Notes: generated by a model from the sequence alone, not told the origin. A DNA stretch of 64,000 nucleotides from Pseudoalteromonas carrageenovora IAM 12662 (GCF_900239935.1 NZ_LT965928.1:1673407-1737406); one strand, 5' to 3'; counted from the stretch's first letter, positions 26,611-37,175 are shown. Numbers and translations are program-made.

Positions 26611-27444
26611 TTAAGATTTTAAGCGAATGGATTTCGCTTCAATCTCTATTAGCTCTTGTTTAAATAATCCACCAATTGCTTTTTTATAGTTAGCTTTACT
26701 CGTTGAGAAAACCTTTTTTATAAGCTCAGGATCTGACTTATCACCAATGGCAAGTATTCCACCTTCTTGTTTGAGCTTCTCTAAAATCTTTTCACTAAGA
26801 TTACTTACTTTACCCATGCCAGGCCTTTCAAGTACAACGTCAATTTTACCATCTTCACGTACCTTTTGAACAAACCCTTTAAGTTTTTGCCCAACAAATA
26901 AATTTTTGAATACCATGTTATAAAATACAACACCAAAGTGAGATTCTTCAATTAACACTTTGTAACCAATGTCTGTTTTACCAGCAACAATCAAATCAAC
27001 TTCTTGAAGGTGTGAATATTCAGGCTCATCTTTTGATAAAAAGCGGTTAAAGTTATTCGATGCGCAAATACGCTGACTTGCATTATCAAGATACAAACGA
27101 ACTAAGTATGAATGGCCTTCTTGCATTCGTGGCTTTTGTTCGTTAAATGGAACTAGTACGTCTTTATCAAGCCCCCAATCTATAAATGCACCAATACTGT
27201 TTATTTCTTTAACGCGAAGTAGGGCATATTCACCAACTTGAGCATGTGGTTTTTTAACGGTGGCAGTAGGTAAGTTAGCATTATCTAAATATATAAATAC
27301 ACTAATGCTATCACCTGCTTCAAGCTCATGTTTAATTTCTTGTTTTGGTAAAAACACTTCACCTAAGTCATGGCCATCAAGGTAAGCACCTTCGTTACTT
27401 ACTTCTTTTACAAATAGGGTTTGTGTTGTTCCTAGGTAACTCAT
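26611..27444 (-). CDS. CvfB/YitL-type S1 RNA-binding protein
   Basis: 277 residues with tandem S1-like OB folds (LFVKEVSNEGAYLDG at 10-24; LLRVKEINSIGAFIDWG at about 74-90; a third around KGFVQKVREDGKIDVVL) and a C-terminal winged-helix-like part (ILAIGDKSDPELIKKVF). This matches the CvfB family, named from a Staphylococcus virulence regulator; YitL is the Bacillus member. RNA binding is likely; targets are unknown. It starts two bases behind the DEAD-box helicase, so the two are probably co-transcribed and may share RNA substrates. Confidence 0.9.
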   Translation of the reverse strand: MSYLGTTQTLFVKEVSNEGAYLDGHDLGEVFLPKQEIKHELEAGDSISVFIYLDNANLPTATVKKPHAQVGEYALLRVKEINSIGAFIDWGLDKDVLVPFNEQKPRMQEGHSYLVRLYLDNASQRICASNNFNRFLSKDEPEYSHLQEVDLIVAGKTDIGYKVLIEESHFGVVFYNMVFKNLFVGQKLKGFVQKVREDGKIDVVLERPGMGKVSNLSEKILEKLKQEGGILAIGDKSDPELIKKVFSTSKANYKKAIGGLFKQELIEIEAKSIRLKS

Positions 27445-27446
27445 AA

Positions 27447-28784
27447 TTATTCCTGCTCAGGCTTTTTTTTGCGGCGCATTGGTGAATCGCCATCGATATT
27501 CATAGGGGCTTTAATTGGTGCCACTGGTTTTTTAGGTTTTGCTTTGCGTTTAACGTGTGGTTTTTTAACCTGCGTTACTTTTTTAGTTTTTACAGTCGCA
27601 GCAGGTTTTTTCTCTTTAATACCTTTAAATTTAGCTTTTAAACCTTCAACACTTGCAAATACAAGCTCATCGTTCAAAAACGATTTTATTGCTAAATAGC
27701 TTGCCCAGTCTTTAGGGCCAACAAGCGATAAAGCATTACCTTTAAAACCAGCACGGCCTGTACGGCCTATACGGTGTACATATTCTTCTGCATGTTTTGG
27801 TAAATCAAAGTTTATTACGTGCGTTACACTTAATAAATCTAAGCCACGTGAAGCGACATCGGTGGTAATTAGTATTTTAAAGTTTTCACGGCTAAACGAG
27901 TCCATGATTTCAAGGCGTTTGCTTTGTGTTAAATCGCCAGCGAGCGCGACCGATTTAAACCCTTTTTCATTTAAAGCTTCACTTAAACGGCTGGTATCGG
28001 CACGTGTTGCTGTAAAAATAATACATTGACCAACATCGTCTTGCTTTAAAAAGTGTTCAAGTAACGCTTCTTTGTGATCAAGGTGATCAGCTAAATAAAG
28101 AGTTTGTTTAATATCACTGTGCTGCTCGTTTGCTGCGCTAAGCGTAATTTGTTTTGGTTTTTTTAATAAGTTGCGTGAAAGTGCATCTACTTGTGCATGA
28201 TCAAGTGTTGCCGAAAACAATAATGTTTGGCGCAAACGGTGATTTGCTTGCTCATTAATCATTTTAAGTTGTTCAGTAAAACCTAAATCTAGGATACGGT
28301 CAGCTTCATCAAAAATTAACAGCTCTAAACCACTTAATTGTAATGAGCGCTTTGTGATGTGATCGGCCAAACGCCCAGGTGTTGCAACAACAAAGTGCGG
28401 GTCGTTACGCAGTGCTTTAATTTGATCGTTAAAGTTTTCACCGCCTAATATTTTTACAGCTTTGATATTTGCGCCTGCAATTAATAAGCGCAATTGAGTA
28501 AATACTTGCGTTGCAAGTTCACGGGTTGGCGCAACGATAAGTACACGAGGATCGCGTTTACTGAGCGCTTTTTGTTTCATTACTCGCTGAACAGCAGGTA
28601 ACAAAAACGCTAATGTTTTGCCCGACCCAGTTTTAGACTGAGCGAAAATGTCATGCCCTGCAAGTGCGGTAGGCACTGCATGTGCTTGAATATCTGTGGG
28701 CTGGGCGATCCCTTGATGTGCTAATTGTGTTTCAAGGCGAGTATCAATCCCAAGATCAGTAAAGTGCAAAGTCGTGTTCTCCAA
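27447..28784 (-). CDS. DEAD-box ATP-dependent RNA helicase (RhlE-like)
   Basis: 445 residues with the full DEAD-box set: Q motif DLGIDTRLETQLAHQGIAQPT-type (residues about 10-32), AQSKTGSGKT, PTRELATQ, TPGRLADH, DEAD, SAT, ITTDVASRGLD and HRIGRTGRAG. The last 70 residues are a Lys/Pro-rich basic tail that probably helps bind RNA. Tail and core resemble RhlE-type helicases that act in ribosome assembly and RNA decay. First gene of a two-gene unit with cvfB. Confidence 0.93.
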   Translation of the reverse strand: MENTTLHFTDLGIDTRLETQLAHQGIAQPTDIQAHAVPTALAGHDIFAQSKTGSGKTLAFLLPAVQRVMKQKALSKRDPRVLIVAPTRELATQVFTQLRLLIAGANIKAVKILGGENFNDQIKALRNDPHFVVATPGRLADHITKRSLQLSGLELLIFDEADRILDLGFTEQLKMINEQANHRLRQTLLFSATLDHAQVDALSRNLLKKPKQITLSAANEQHSDIKQTLYLADHLDHKEALLEHFLKQDDVGQCIIFTATRADTSRLSEALNEKGFKSVALAGDLTQSKRLEIMDSFSRENFKILITTDVASRGLDLLSVTHVINFDLPKHAEEYVHRIGRTGRAGFKGNALSLVGPKDWASYLAIKSFLNDELVFASVEGLKAKFKGIKEKKPAATVKTKKVTQVKKPHVKRKAKPKKPVAPIKAPMNIDGDSPMRRKKKPEQE

Positions 28785-28968
28785 TGTGCAACTTAAATTA
28801 ATGGCCGCATTATAGCTTACACAAGGGTTATGCCGACAGTAAAAACCAATCTATAGCGCTATTTTTTGCAATTAATTATAAAAAGCGTAAAATACGCGCC
28901 CCATATGCGCCGGATTTACGATTCGGTAAACGCCACTTAAGGCTATCAAAGCAAAATAGGAAACAAAA

Positions 28969-29976
28969 ATGACTGCTGTTCATAAAGATAATGTAACAAA
29001 CGAGCACTTTGTAGTATGTGCAATGTACAAGTTTGTAGGCTTACCCAATTTTGAAGCGCTACGTAAACCACTTTTAGAAGTAATGGAAGCAAACGAAGTA
29101 CGTGGTACTTTATTACTTGCAGCTGAAGGTATTAACGGTACTGTATCGGCAAAACGCGAAGGTATAGATAACTTACTCGCGTGGTTAGACACCCAAGATA
29201 ACCTTAAAAATATAGTTACTAAAGAGTCATACGATGACGAATGTCCGTTTTACCGTACAAAAGTAAAGCTTAAAAACGAAATCGTTACCATGGGTGTTGA
29301 AGGTGTTGACCCACTTAAAGTGGTAGGTAGCTATGTTAAGCCTAATGAATGGAACGCACTTATATCTGACCCTGAAGTTATTCTTATTGATACACGTAAC
29401 GATTACGAAATAGAAATCGGAACTTTTCAAAATGCAGTCGACCCTAACACTAAAACTTTCCGCGAGTTCCCGCAGTGGGCTAAAGAAAACTTAGACCCTG
29501 AAAAACACAAAAAAGTGGCTATGTTTTGTACCGGCGGTATTCGCTGTGAAAAATCAACTGCCTACATGAAAGAGCAAGGTTTTGACGAGGTTTATCACTT
29601 AGAAGGTGGTATTTTAAAATACCTAGAAGAAGTACCAAAAGAAGAAACCATGTGGGAAGGCGAGTGTTTTGTATTTGATAACCGTGTAGCGGTAAATCAT
29701 GATTTACAAAAAGGCTCATACGATCAGTGTCATGCGTGTCGTATGCCAATCACTGAAGAAGAAAAGCAAAAACCAGAGTACATGGAAGGTGTATCGTGTC
29801 ACCATTGTATTGATGATGTGACTGATGGGCAACGCGCTCGTTTTGCTGAACGTCAAAAGCAAATTGAGCTTGCTAAAGCGCGTGGCGAAGGGCACATTGG
29901 TAATGAAGCCCAAGCTGTTTTACAGCAACGTAAAGAAGCTAAAAAAGCGCAAAAGGATGCTCAGCGCGGTAAATAA
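28969..29976 (+). CDS. trhO: tRNA uridine(34) hydroxylase TrhO (YceA)
   Basis: 335-residue rhodanese-domain protein that makes 5-hydroxyuridine at the tRNA wobble position in E. coli. N-terminal acylphosphatase-like part with EGINGTVS; rhodanese domain with active-site Cys in [16 protein letters not shown] and [12 protein letters not shown]-terminal Cys motif CHACRMP and SCHHC and a basic tail. AGGAAA precedes the ATG. Single gene followed by a strong terminator. Confidence 0.95.
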   Translation: MTAVHKDNVTNEHFVVCAMYKFVGLPNFEALRKPLLEVMEANEVRGTLLLAAEGINGTVSAKREGIDNLLAWLDTQDNLKNIVTKESYDDECPFYRTKVKLKNEIVTMGVEGVDPLKVVGSYVKPNEWNALISDPEVILIDTRNDYEIEIGTFQNAVDPNTKTFREFPQWAKENLDPEKHKKVAMFCTGGIRCEKSTAYMKEQGFDEVYHLEGGILKYLEEVPKEETMWEGECFVFDNRVAVNHDLQKGSYDQCHACRMPITEEEKQKPEYMEGVSCHHCIDDVTDGQRARFAERQKQIELAKARGEGHIGNEAQAVLQQRKEAKKAQKDAQRGK

Positions 29977-29998
29977 TATTTATATATTACATTTTATT

Positions 29999-30024
29999 AG
30001 CCCAGCTTTTGCTGGGCTTTTTTG
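29999..30024 (+). terminator. intrinsic terminator after trhO
   Basis: AGCCCAGC-TTTT-GCTGGGCT hairpin followed by TTTTT, 22 bases beyond the trhO stop. Confidence 0.93.
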
Positions 30025-30190
30025 TTTTAGCTACCACATAAGTACGCTGGTTTAGATTATGCTTAAATTGGTATTACAAACGCTATTTCATCTCATTGTT
30101 CTGCCAATTTATCGCTCTAACCTAGTTATTGATCAAACAGCTGTTAAACTTCGTACGGTAATGTAAATAATAATTAATTAGGGTGTTACT

Positions 30191-31202
30191 TTGAAATCGC
30201 GAATTTTATTAACCAGCATGTTTAGTGCTTTAGTATTTGTTACTTTACCAGCAATAAGTGCAAATGTAGTGGTACAAAAACTAACATTCGAGCGTGCTAA
30301 GCAACAAGTTCAAGCTGTTGGTAATACTGAGGCTATTCATTCAGTTATGTTATACCCAGCGGTGGGTGATAGGGTAACCGCTGTACATTTTAAACCAGGC
30401 GATAAAGTGAAAAAAGGCCAGACCTTACTCGAACTTGATTCACGTAGACAAAAAGCCGCACTTGATGAAGCTAAAATTAAACTTGCTGATACGCAACGAA
30501 TACTAGAGCGATTACAGCAAAGCCAAGCCAAGGGGGGCTGTGCCAAAAAGTGATGTAGATGATGCTAAAACGGTTGTTGAACTTGCAAAAGTTACTTTAA
30601 CTCAAGCACAAACAGAGCTTGAGGATAGAAAAGTTATTGCCCCTTTAAACGGTATTATGGGCCTCACTGATGTAGAAGTTGGCGATAGAATCTCTGAGCT
30701 AACTGAAATAGCGAGTATTGATGATACCAGTGATTTGTACATTAATTTTAATGCGCCAGAGTCAGCTATATCTATGCTTCGTAATAAGAGCAATATAACA
30801 GTATTTCCGTGGCAGTCAGAAAAGCCAATTAAGGCTGAAATTGCTTACATAGATTCAAGAATCGATCCCCAAACACGTACCCTGCGTGTAAAAGCAAAGC
30901 TAAACAACGCCAACCAGCAGTTTTTACCGGGTATGAGTTTTAGAGTTCATATTGAAGTGTTAGGTGATAATTATGCCGCAATACCAGAAGCTGCATTACT
31001 GTGGGGAGCAACGGGGCCGTATGTGTGGACAAGTGTTGATAACAAAGCCACACGCGTTGAAGTAAAAATAGAGCAGCGTCTTTCAGGGCGTTTATTAGTA
31101 TCTGGGCCTTTAAATAAAGATGATATTTTAGTTATTGAAGGCGTACAGCGCTTGCGTACTCAGCAAGCGCTAAGCTTCAATGCAGCAGATACGCAGGAGT
31201 AG
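30191..31202 (+). pseudogene. RND efflux periplasmic adaptor (MFP), frameshifted in a G6 run
   Basis: Two overlapping frames together encode one membrane-fusion protein. The first (30191-30553, TTG start, signal peptide about 1-23) holds the lipoyl-like half with AVGDRVTAVHFKPGDKVKKGQ and the start of the hairpin. The second (to 31202) holds VPKSDVDDAKTVVELAKVTL, VIAPLNGIMG and the beta-barrel part (DPQTRTLRVKAKLNN). They join at GGGGGG, 30532-30537: dropping one G restores QAKGAVPKSDVDDA, exactly the family sequence. The RND pump follows after two bases. Either the adaptor is a recent null, or it is rescued by slippage, or the extra G is a sequencing error. Confidence 0.88.
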
Positions 31203-31204
31203 GT

Positions 31205-34200
31205 ATGAAACAGCAACCTATGATGCAAGACTTACCATCAATGGCGATTCGCCGCCCAGTCCTCATTGTGGTACTTAACTTACTTATTATTATTGCCGGC
31301 ATTGCAGCTATTGCAGGGGTTGAGGTTAGAGAGCTTCCTGATGTAGATAGGCCGCGTATTACTGTTTCCGCTCCATTTCCAGGTGGCTCCCCAGAAACAG
31401 TAGACACTGAAGTAACCAGTAAATTAGAAGGTGCGGTAGCTCGCGTAAGTGGTGTTAAATCCATACGAGCGCAAAGTGAAGAAGGAAACTCGCGTATTGT
31501 CGTTGAGTTTAGACCAGGTATTAATTTAGACGATGCCGCCAATGAAACGCGAGAATCGGTAGCGCGCGTTCAACGCGATCTCCCTGAAGAAGTTGAGCGA
31601 GTATCAATTATTAAAGCCGATAATGATGCAGAAGCCGTTGTCTCATTAACGGTCTCCAGTGGTAGTTTATCGCTTGAAGCACTAACTGAGAGAGTTGATG
31701 TTGACTTAGCCCCACAATTTTTAACTATTCCAGGGGTTGCTGATGTACGTTTAAACGGTGATAGAGAGCGAGTATTAAGAGTACGAATCGACCCGCTTAA
31801 ACTGAGCAGCTTTAATTTAACTATCCCAGATGTAGCACAAGTACTTAGCCAAGCGCCATTTGATGTACCAGCAGGGAGCTTAAAGGCAAACGATCAGCAA
31901 ATTATCGTGCGAGCTGATGCTACGTCGATAACCCCTGAACAAGTGGGCGACATAATAATTCAAGGCGATACCCGTATTAGCGATATTGCAGCTGTTTACT
32001 TTGGGCCTGCCGATCCGCGCTCTATGGTAAGACTTAATGGTAAACCTGTTATAGGCATGGAAATAATTCGCCAAGCACAATCAAATACAATAGAGATATC
32101 TGACGAAGTGCTAAAGCTCATCAACAGTATGCAAACACGTTTTCCTGAAATGGAGTTCACCCTTACTTCTGATGATGCACAGTTTATAAGAAGCTCAGTT
32201 GATGAGGTCATTTACTCTTTATTGCTTACTGTACTATTAGTAGTGATAACACTATGGGTTTTTATCGGCTCTTGGCGGGCCACACTCGTACCGGCATTTG
32301 CAATTCCCGTTGCCTTAATTGGCTCGCTCGCACTCATATGGGCACTTGGATTTTCGATTAATATTTTAACGTTACTCGCCCTTGTACTTGCTACTGGTTT
32401 AATTGTTGATGACGCCATTGTAGTAAGCGAAAACATTCAGCGACAACGAGGCTTAGGGCTAGGTAGGCGTGCAGCTGCGGTAATAGGCACACGAGAAGTG
32501 TTTTTTGCAGTAGTGGCAACTACAGCCGTGTTGGCTGCTGTATTTATACCTATCGCCTTTTTACCTTCAACTGCAGGGCGATTATTTAGAGAGTTTGGTG
32601 GTGTACTTGCAGGTGCGGTTATTATATCAAGTTTTGTAGCGCTATCTTTAGTCCCTGCACTTACCTCTAAATTAAAGCTAAAGCAGGGTGGTTTTCATCC
32701 ATTTGCAAAGCTAGGCCACTGGCTTGGTGGTATTTATACAAAATCAATTCATAGGGTGCTTGATCATGCATGGCTTACGTTTATTGCTTGTTTATTAGTT
32801 GCAGGTGGCTCTGGCGCTTTATATACGAGTTTAGACAGTGAATTATTGCCAAGTGAAGATCGCGGAAAAATACGTATATTTGCACGCGGACCTGATGGTG
32901 TAGGGCTTAATTTTATGGATAGACAAGCCATAAAAATGGAAGATATTTTATTACCCTTTATTGATAGTGGCGAAATAGAATCAATTTACACCGTAGTTGG
33001 CCAGTGGGATCCAAATATCGTATTTATTACTGTGCCACTGAAACACTGGGATGAAAGGCACTTTAGCCAACAAGAAATAATCAACAAAATTCGTGAGCCC
33101 TTGGGTAATATTCCCGGTGCTCCTGCATTTCCAGGCGGTGCCAATAGTTTAAATTTACGTGGCCAAGGAGGTGGTGTGGAGATTGCTTTACTAGGGCAAG
33201 ATTACTTGCAAATATTCAAAGTCGCTCAGCAGTTCTCTGCAGCACTTGAAAAAGCAGTACCCGAAGTTGCACCTGTGCGTATTTCTTATCAGCCTTCACA
33301 ACCACAGCTTAGAGTAAATATAGACAGACGACGCGCACAAGAGCTTGGCGTTGCGCTCAGCGACATTGCTATTACACTAAGAGCGGCCATTAATGGCGAT
33401 GATATTGAAGATTTAAACATAGGTGATCAATCTGTTCCCATAATGTTGCAAGCACAGAATCAAACAATAAACGATCCGAGCGATTTGGCTAATTTATACA
33501 TAAGGGCAGGTAATAACAGCTTAGTGCCTTTGAGTAGTGTGGCTTATATTTCTGAAGAAGGCGTAGCAGCTGAACTAGAGCGACATGCGCAGCGCCGCTC
33601 TATAGAGCTAAGTATGGAATTGCCAGAAGGATTAACTATTGCATCGTTGGTTGAACAAATTAAGTTAGTGTCTGAGCAATCGCTAGCGCCAGGTATTGCA
33701 CTTGCGTTTAAAGGTGAAGCACTGACTTATGAGGAAACATCTAGCGAAGTACTTGTAACTTATGTACTGGCTTTTTTAATTGTATTTTTAGTGTTGGCTG
33801 CTCAGTTTGAAAATGTAAACAGCGCGATTGTAGTTATGATAACCGTACCATTTGGGATTACTTCTGCAATTTTAGCGCTTTATTTAACGGGAACATCGTT
33901 AAACATATATTCTCAAATCGGCTTAGTTATGCTGATAGGTTTAATTGCTAAAAACGCCATTTTACTGGTTGAGTTTGCCGATCAATTACGCGACCAAGGG
34001 TTATCAGTAAGAAATGCAGTAGAACAAGCCGCATTAGTACGTTTAAGACCAATTACCATGACTCTTATATCAACCTTGTTAGGTGCGTTACCATTAATTA
34101 TGTCTACAGGGGCAGGTGCTGAAGCACGTAATGCCATCGGTTGGGTGGTATTTGGCGGCCTCGCACTGGCTGTTTTGTTTACGCTTTACCTTACGCCTGT

Positions 34201-34285
34201 TATTTATTTAGGCTTAGCACGGTTTACAACCCCTCGAGGCGATGAATCTAAAGAGCTTGAACAAGAACTTGAAAAGCTAACTTAA
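31205..34285 (+). CDS. RND multidrug efflux pump, inner-membrane permease (AcrB-like)
   Basis: 1026 residues, the usual length. Proton-driven export through a trimeric inner-membrane pump. N-terminal helix at about 18-38 (RRPVLIVVLNLLIIIAGIAA), a large periplasmic porter domain, then helices including the proton-relay GLIVDDAIVVSENIQR with the Asp-Asp pair, a second periplasmic domain and GLIAKNAILLVEFA. It belongs to the hydrophobe/amphiphile exporter group; substrates cannot be read. It starts two bases behind the frameshifted adaptor. No outer-membrane factor gene is adjacent, so a shared TolC would be needed. Confidence 0.94.
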   Translation: MKQQPMMQDLPSMAIRRPVLIVVLNLLIIIAGIAAIAGVEVRELPDVDRPRITVSAPFPGGSPETVDTEVTSKLEGAVARVSGVKSIRAQSEEGNSRIVVEFRPGINLDDAANETRESVARVQRDLPEEVERVSIIKADNDAEAVVSLTVSSGSLSLEALTERVDVDLAPQFLTIPGVADVRLNGDRERVLRVRIDPLKLSSFNLTIPDVAQVLSQAPFDVPAGSLKANDQQIIVRADATSITPEQVGDIIIQGDTRISDIAAVYFGPADPRSMVRLNGKPVIGMEIIRQAQSNTIEISDEVLKLINSMQTRFPEMEFTLTSDDAQFIRSSVDEVIYSLLLTVLLVVITLWVFIGSWRATLVPAFAIPVALIGSLALIWALGFSINILTLLALVLATGLIVDDAIVVSENIQRQRGLGLGRRAAAVIGTREVFFAVVATTAVLAAVFIPIAFLPSTAGRLFREFGGVLAGAVIISSFVALSLVPALTSKLKLKQGGFHPFAKLGHWLGGIYTKSIHRVLDHAWLTFIACLLVAGGSGALYTSLDSELLPSEDRGKIRIFARGPDGVGLNFMDRQAIKMEDILLPFIDSGEIESIYTVVGQWDPNIVFITVPLKHWDERHFSQQEIINKIREPLGNIPGAPAFPGGANSLNLRGQGGGVEIALLGQDYLQIFKVAQQFSAALEKAVPEVAPVRISYQPSQPQLRVNIDRRRAQELGVALSDIAITLRAAINGDDIEDLNIGDQSVPIMLQAQNQTINDPSDLANLYIRAGNNSLVPLSSVAYISEEGVAAELERHAQRRSIELSMELPEGLTIASLVEQIKLVSEQSLAPGIALAFKGEALTYEETSSEVLVTYVLAFLIVFLVLAAQFENVNSAIVVMITVPFGITSAILALYLTGTSLNIYSQIGLVMLIGLIAKNAILLVEFADQLRDQGLSVRNAVEQAALVRLRPITMTLISTLLGALPLIMSTGAGAEARNAIGWVVFGGLALAVLFTLYLTPVIYLGLARFTTPRGDESKELEQELEKLT

Positions 34286-34427
34286 AGTGCAATTATAATT
34301 ATAGCCACTACACTTTTAATTTTAAAGAGTTGTGGCTATTAGTTAAATCTTGCTTGGCTATATTTGTTTGTTAAGATAGCCACTTAAGCATATACATGCC
34401 TTATTGTGTGCTCACAAGGAATCCCCA

Positions 34428-36326
34428 ATGCAAGCTGAACAAGTTGAAATAGCGCAGTTTTTAGCGCAGCACCCACCATTTGATGATTTACCAACTAAGG
34501 CTCTAAACGAGCTTGCTCAACAAGTTGAAGTAGCTTATTACCGATCACAAACCGACATTTTAACGCTTGGCCAAGACATAGCAGATTTATTTGTTATTAG
34601 AAGTGGCTCTGTCGAAATATATCGTCGTAACAACGAACTCTATAATCGTTTAGAAGTTGGCGGAATATTTGGTCAAATGGGCCTACTTATGAATCGCAAA
34701 GTCCGCTTTCCTGCTAAAGCACTAGAAGATACGCTTGTTTATTGTATTAACGTTGACATATTTAATCGCTATTGTGATGAATTTGATTCGTTTGCAGATT
34801 ACTTTGAAGAAGATGGCAATGTACGCCTTCGCCAAGCAATTGTTGAGCAGGCAGACGGGAATGACTTAACCACTGCAAAAGTAAAATCCTTGATTCATCG
34901 TGATGTTGTGACTGTTGATACGCAAACCACAGTACAAGATGTAGCTAAAATTATGACTGAAGAAGCTGTCTCGTCAGTTTTAGTTACCGATGTTAATAAG
35001 CCAATTAGTGATGACCCAGAAGAAGATGACGCCCAAATCGCAGGTATTATTACCGACAGAGATCTCAGAACTAAAGTGGTTGCAGAGGGCTTAGCGCTTA
35101 ACGTAAAAGCTGAGCAAATTATGTCAACTAATTTGGTATTGTTAGATGCAAACGCGTATGTGTTTGAAGCGGTACTAGCTATGCTTCGCGACAACTTACA
35201 CCATTTACCTGTAGTTCAAAAACGCCGCCCAATTGGGGTTATTTCTCTTTCTGATATTTTACGCTATGAGTCACAAAGTAGCTTATTGTTAGTACGCGGA
35301 ATATTAGCGCAACAAACAATCGAAGATTTAGCACACTATGCGCGCCAATTACCCAATGTTTTTGTACGTATGGTAAACGAAGATGCAAATTCGCATATGG
35401 TCGGCACTGCAATGGCCGTAATAGGGCGTACATTTAAGCAACGTTTATTGGTCTTAGCTGAAGAAAAGTTTGGCCCGCCACCTGTTCCGTATTGTTTTAT
35501 AGCCCTTGGCTCAATGGCACGCGATGAGCAGCTAATTGTAACCGATCAAGATAACGCGCTTATTTTAGATGACAGTTACGATGACGATAAGCACAACGAT
35601 TACTTTCAAAATATTTCTGATTTTGTATGCGATGGCTTAGCGCAATGTGGCTATACCTATTGTGATGGCGAAATTATGGCGTCATTTAAAAAGTGGCGTA
35701 AAACACGCTCGCAGTGGTTTGATCAATTTACACAATGGATTGAGCAGCCTAAGCCGCAAGCGTTATTAAATAGCTCAATATTTTTTGATTTAGATGGTGT
35801 ATGGGGCAAAACCAAGTGGGCGGAAGAGCTTAAAAAATTTATTGCTAAGCAAAGTAAAACTAATAGAGTGTTTTTAGCAAACATGGCTTCAAACGCACGT
35901 AATAGAACACCACCTCTGGGCTTTTTTAAAGGGTTTGTCCTTGAGCATAATGGCCAGCACAAGCGCTCAATGAACCTAAAGCGTAGAGGAACAGCACCTC
36001 TGTCAGATGTAATAAGAGTACATGCTTTAGCCATTGGCTCTCGTAAGCAAAACTCGTTTGAGCGCTTAGAGGATATTATAGAGGCCAAGTTACTTCCAGA
36101 AGGTAAGGCACAAGATTTACGAGATTCACTGGAATACATCGCCATGATGCGGATACGTCACCAGGCTTGGCAAATAGAGCAAGGTGAAGAGCCAGATAAT
36201 GACCTAGACCCGCATTTATTGTCACCGTTTGAGCAGCGTAATTTAAAAGAGGCGTTTGCAATACTTGAAAAAGCACAAAGCTATTTAAAATTTAGTTACT
36301 CTGCAAATGTAGGTGTAAAACACTGA
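34428..36326 (+). CDS. cNMP-binding / CBS / DUF294 nucleotidyltransferase-like signalling protein
   Basis: 632 residues from ATG 34428, supported by AGGA at 34416; a TTG at 34404 would add eight residues. Domains in order: cyclic-nucleotide-binding fold (about 5-120, with LFVIRSGSVEIYRR and GQMGLL), a CBS pair (about 145-290, with two VxxVAKIM and SLSDILRYES blocks), a DUF294 nucleotidyltransferase-like domain with ALGSMARDEQ and VTDQDNALIL (GSxxRxE and DxD), and a helical C-terminal DUF294 domain. It probably senses a nucleotide and modifies or regulates a partner, like GlnD-type enzymes; the target is unknown. Coupled to the exonuclease gene by TGATG. Confidence 0.9.
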   Translation: MQAEQVEIAQFLAQHPPFDDLPTKALNELAQQVEVAYYRSQTDILTLGQDIADLFVIRSGSVEIYRRNNELYNRLEVGGIFGQMGLLMNRKVRFPAKALEDTLVYCINVDIFNRYCDEFDSFADYFEEDGNVRLRQAIVEQADGNDLTTAKVKSLIHRDVVTVDTQTTVQDVAKIMTEEAVSSVLVTDVNKPISDDPEEDDAQIAGIITDRDLRTKVVAEGLALNVKAEQIMSTNLVLLDANAYVFEAVLAMLRDNLHHLPVVQKRRPIGVISLSDILRYESQSSLLLVRGILAQQTIEDLAHYARQLPNVFVRMVNEDANSHMVGTAMAVIGRTFKQRLLVLAEEKFGPPPVPYCFIALGSMARDEQLIVTDQDNALILDDSYDDDKHNDYFQNISDFVCDGLAQCGYTYCDGEIMASFKKWRKTRSQWFDQFTQWIEQPKPQALLNSSIFFDLDGVWGKTKWAEELKKFIAKQSKTNRVFLANMASNARNRTPPLGFFKGFVLEHNGQHKRSMNLKRRGTAPLSDVIRVHALAIGSRKQNSFERLEDIIEAKLLPEGKAQDLRDSLEYIAMMRIRHQAWQIEQGEEPDNDLDPHLLSPFEQRNLKEAFAILEKAQSYLKFSYSANVGVKH

Positions 36327-37036
36327 TGAGTAACCGCTCGTATAACAAAGCTAATTGGGAAAAAAAATATCAGCAAAATGCCTCTAAAACTAGAAATATT
36401 TTTTTAAGGCATTTTTATACTCATGCATTCAGTGATATTAAAACCCCTCTAAAAGATGTTCCTTTTGTGGCTTTAGATTTTGAGACGACTGGTCTAAATA
36501 GCGAAGTGGACGATATTGTGAGTGTTGGTTTAGTACCGTTTAGTTTAGAGCGAGTGTTTTGCAAGCAAAGTAAATACTGGGTTGTACAACCCCGAAAGAG
36601 CTTAAGTGAAGAATCCATAGTTATTCATGGTATTACCCACTCAGAAGTAGATGAAGCTCCTGACTTAGCCTCTATTTTAGGGCCTTTATTAAATGCGTTA
36701 AGTGGTAAAATTGTTGTTGTGCATTATGCCGCCATTGAACGTCACTTTTTAAATAATGCTTTATTAGCTCGTATAAGCGAAGGAATTGAGTTTGCATTAG
36801 TAGATACAATGGAAATAGAACGAAAAGCGCTACATGCACGACAAGGGTTACTAGGGCGGTTATTTAAAAGTAAGTTAGGCTCAGTAAGGTTAAATGATTG
36901 TCGAAAACGCTATTCACTGCCTGCTTATCATAATCACAATGCGTTAATTGACGCATTAGCAACGGCAGAGCTGTTAATGGCGCAAATTCAATATCATTAC
37001 AGAAGCGATACAACACTGAGTGAGATTTTAAGCTAA
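36326..37036 (+). CDS. DnaQ-like 3'-5' exonuclease
   Basis: 236-residue exonuclease-fold protein. Exo I VALDFETTGLNSEVDDIVSVG supplies Asp and Glu. Exo II is HYAAIERHFL, with Glu where polymerase epsilon has Asp, a form common in this subfamily as I recall. Exo III HNHNALIDALATAELL supplies His and Asp. It is likely a stand-alone nuclease for DNA repair or RNA, rather than the replicative epsilon subunit. One-base overlap with the DUF294 gene suggests linked function. Confidence 0.88.
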   Translation: MSNRSYNKANWEKKYQQNASKTRNIFLRHFYTHAFSDIKTPLKDVPFVALDFETTGLNSEVDDIVSVGLVPFSLERVFCKQSKYWVVQPRKSLSEESIVIHGITHSEVDEAPDLASILGPLLNALSGKIVVVHYAAIERHFLNNALLARISEGIEFALVDTMEIERKALHARQGLLGRLFKSKLGSVRLNDCRKRYSLPAYHNHNALIDALATAELLMAQIQYHYRSDTTLSEILS

Positions 37037-37144
37037 CAGCAGCCTTGAGTGATGGTATTAGTAGGTCTTGCTGCCCTGAAGGGAAGAGTCTACATAATGT
37101 GATTACATTGTTCACAAGAGCCATTAGGGCTTAACTGTAAACAT

Positions 37145-37175
37145 AAAAAACGCCGCAATAATGCGGCGTTTTAGT
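37145..37175. terminator. bidirectional terminator between the exonuclease and BCCT genes
   Basis: AACGCCGCA-ATAA-TGCGGCGTT with an A run before and T residues after, between two convergent genes; it can serve both strands. Confidence 0.88.

Noticed and set aside
36326..37036. Replicative polymerase III epsilon subunit (dnaQ)
   Set aside because: Exo II has Glu instead of Asp, there is no neighbouring rnhA, and the N-terminal extension differs; a stand-alone exonuclease fits better.
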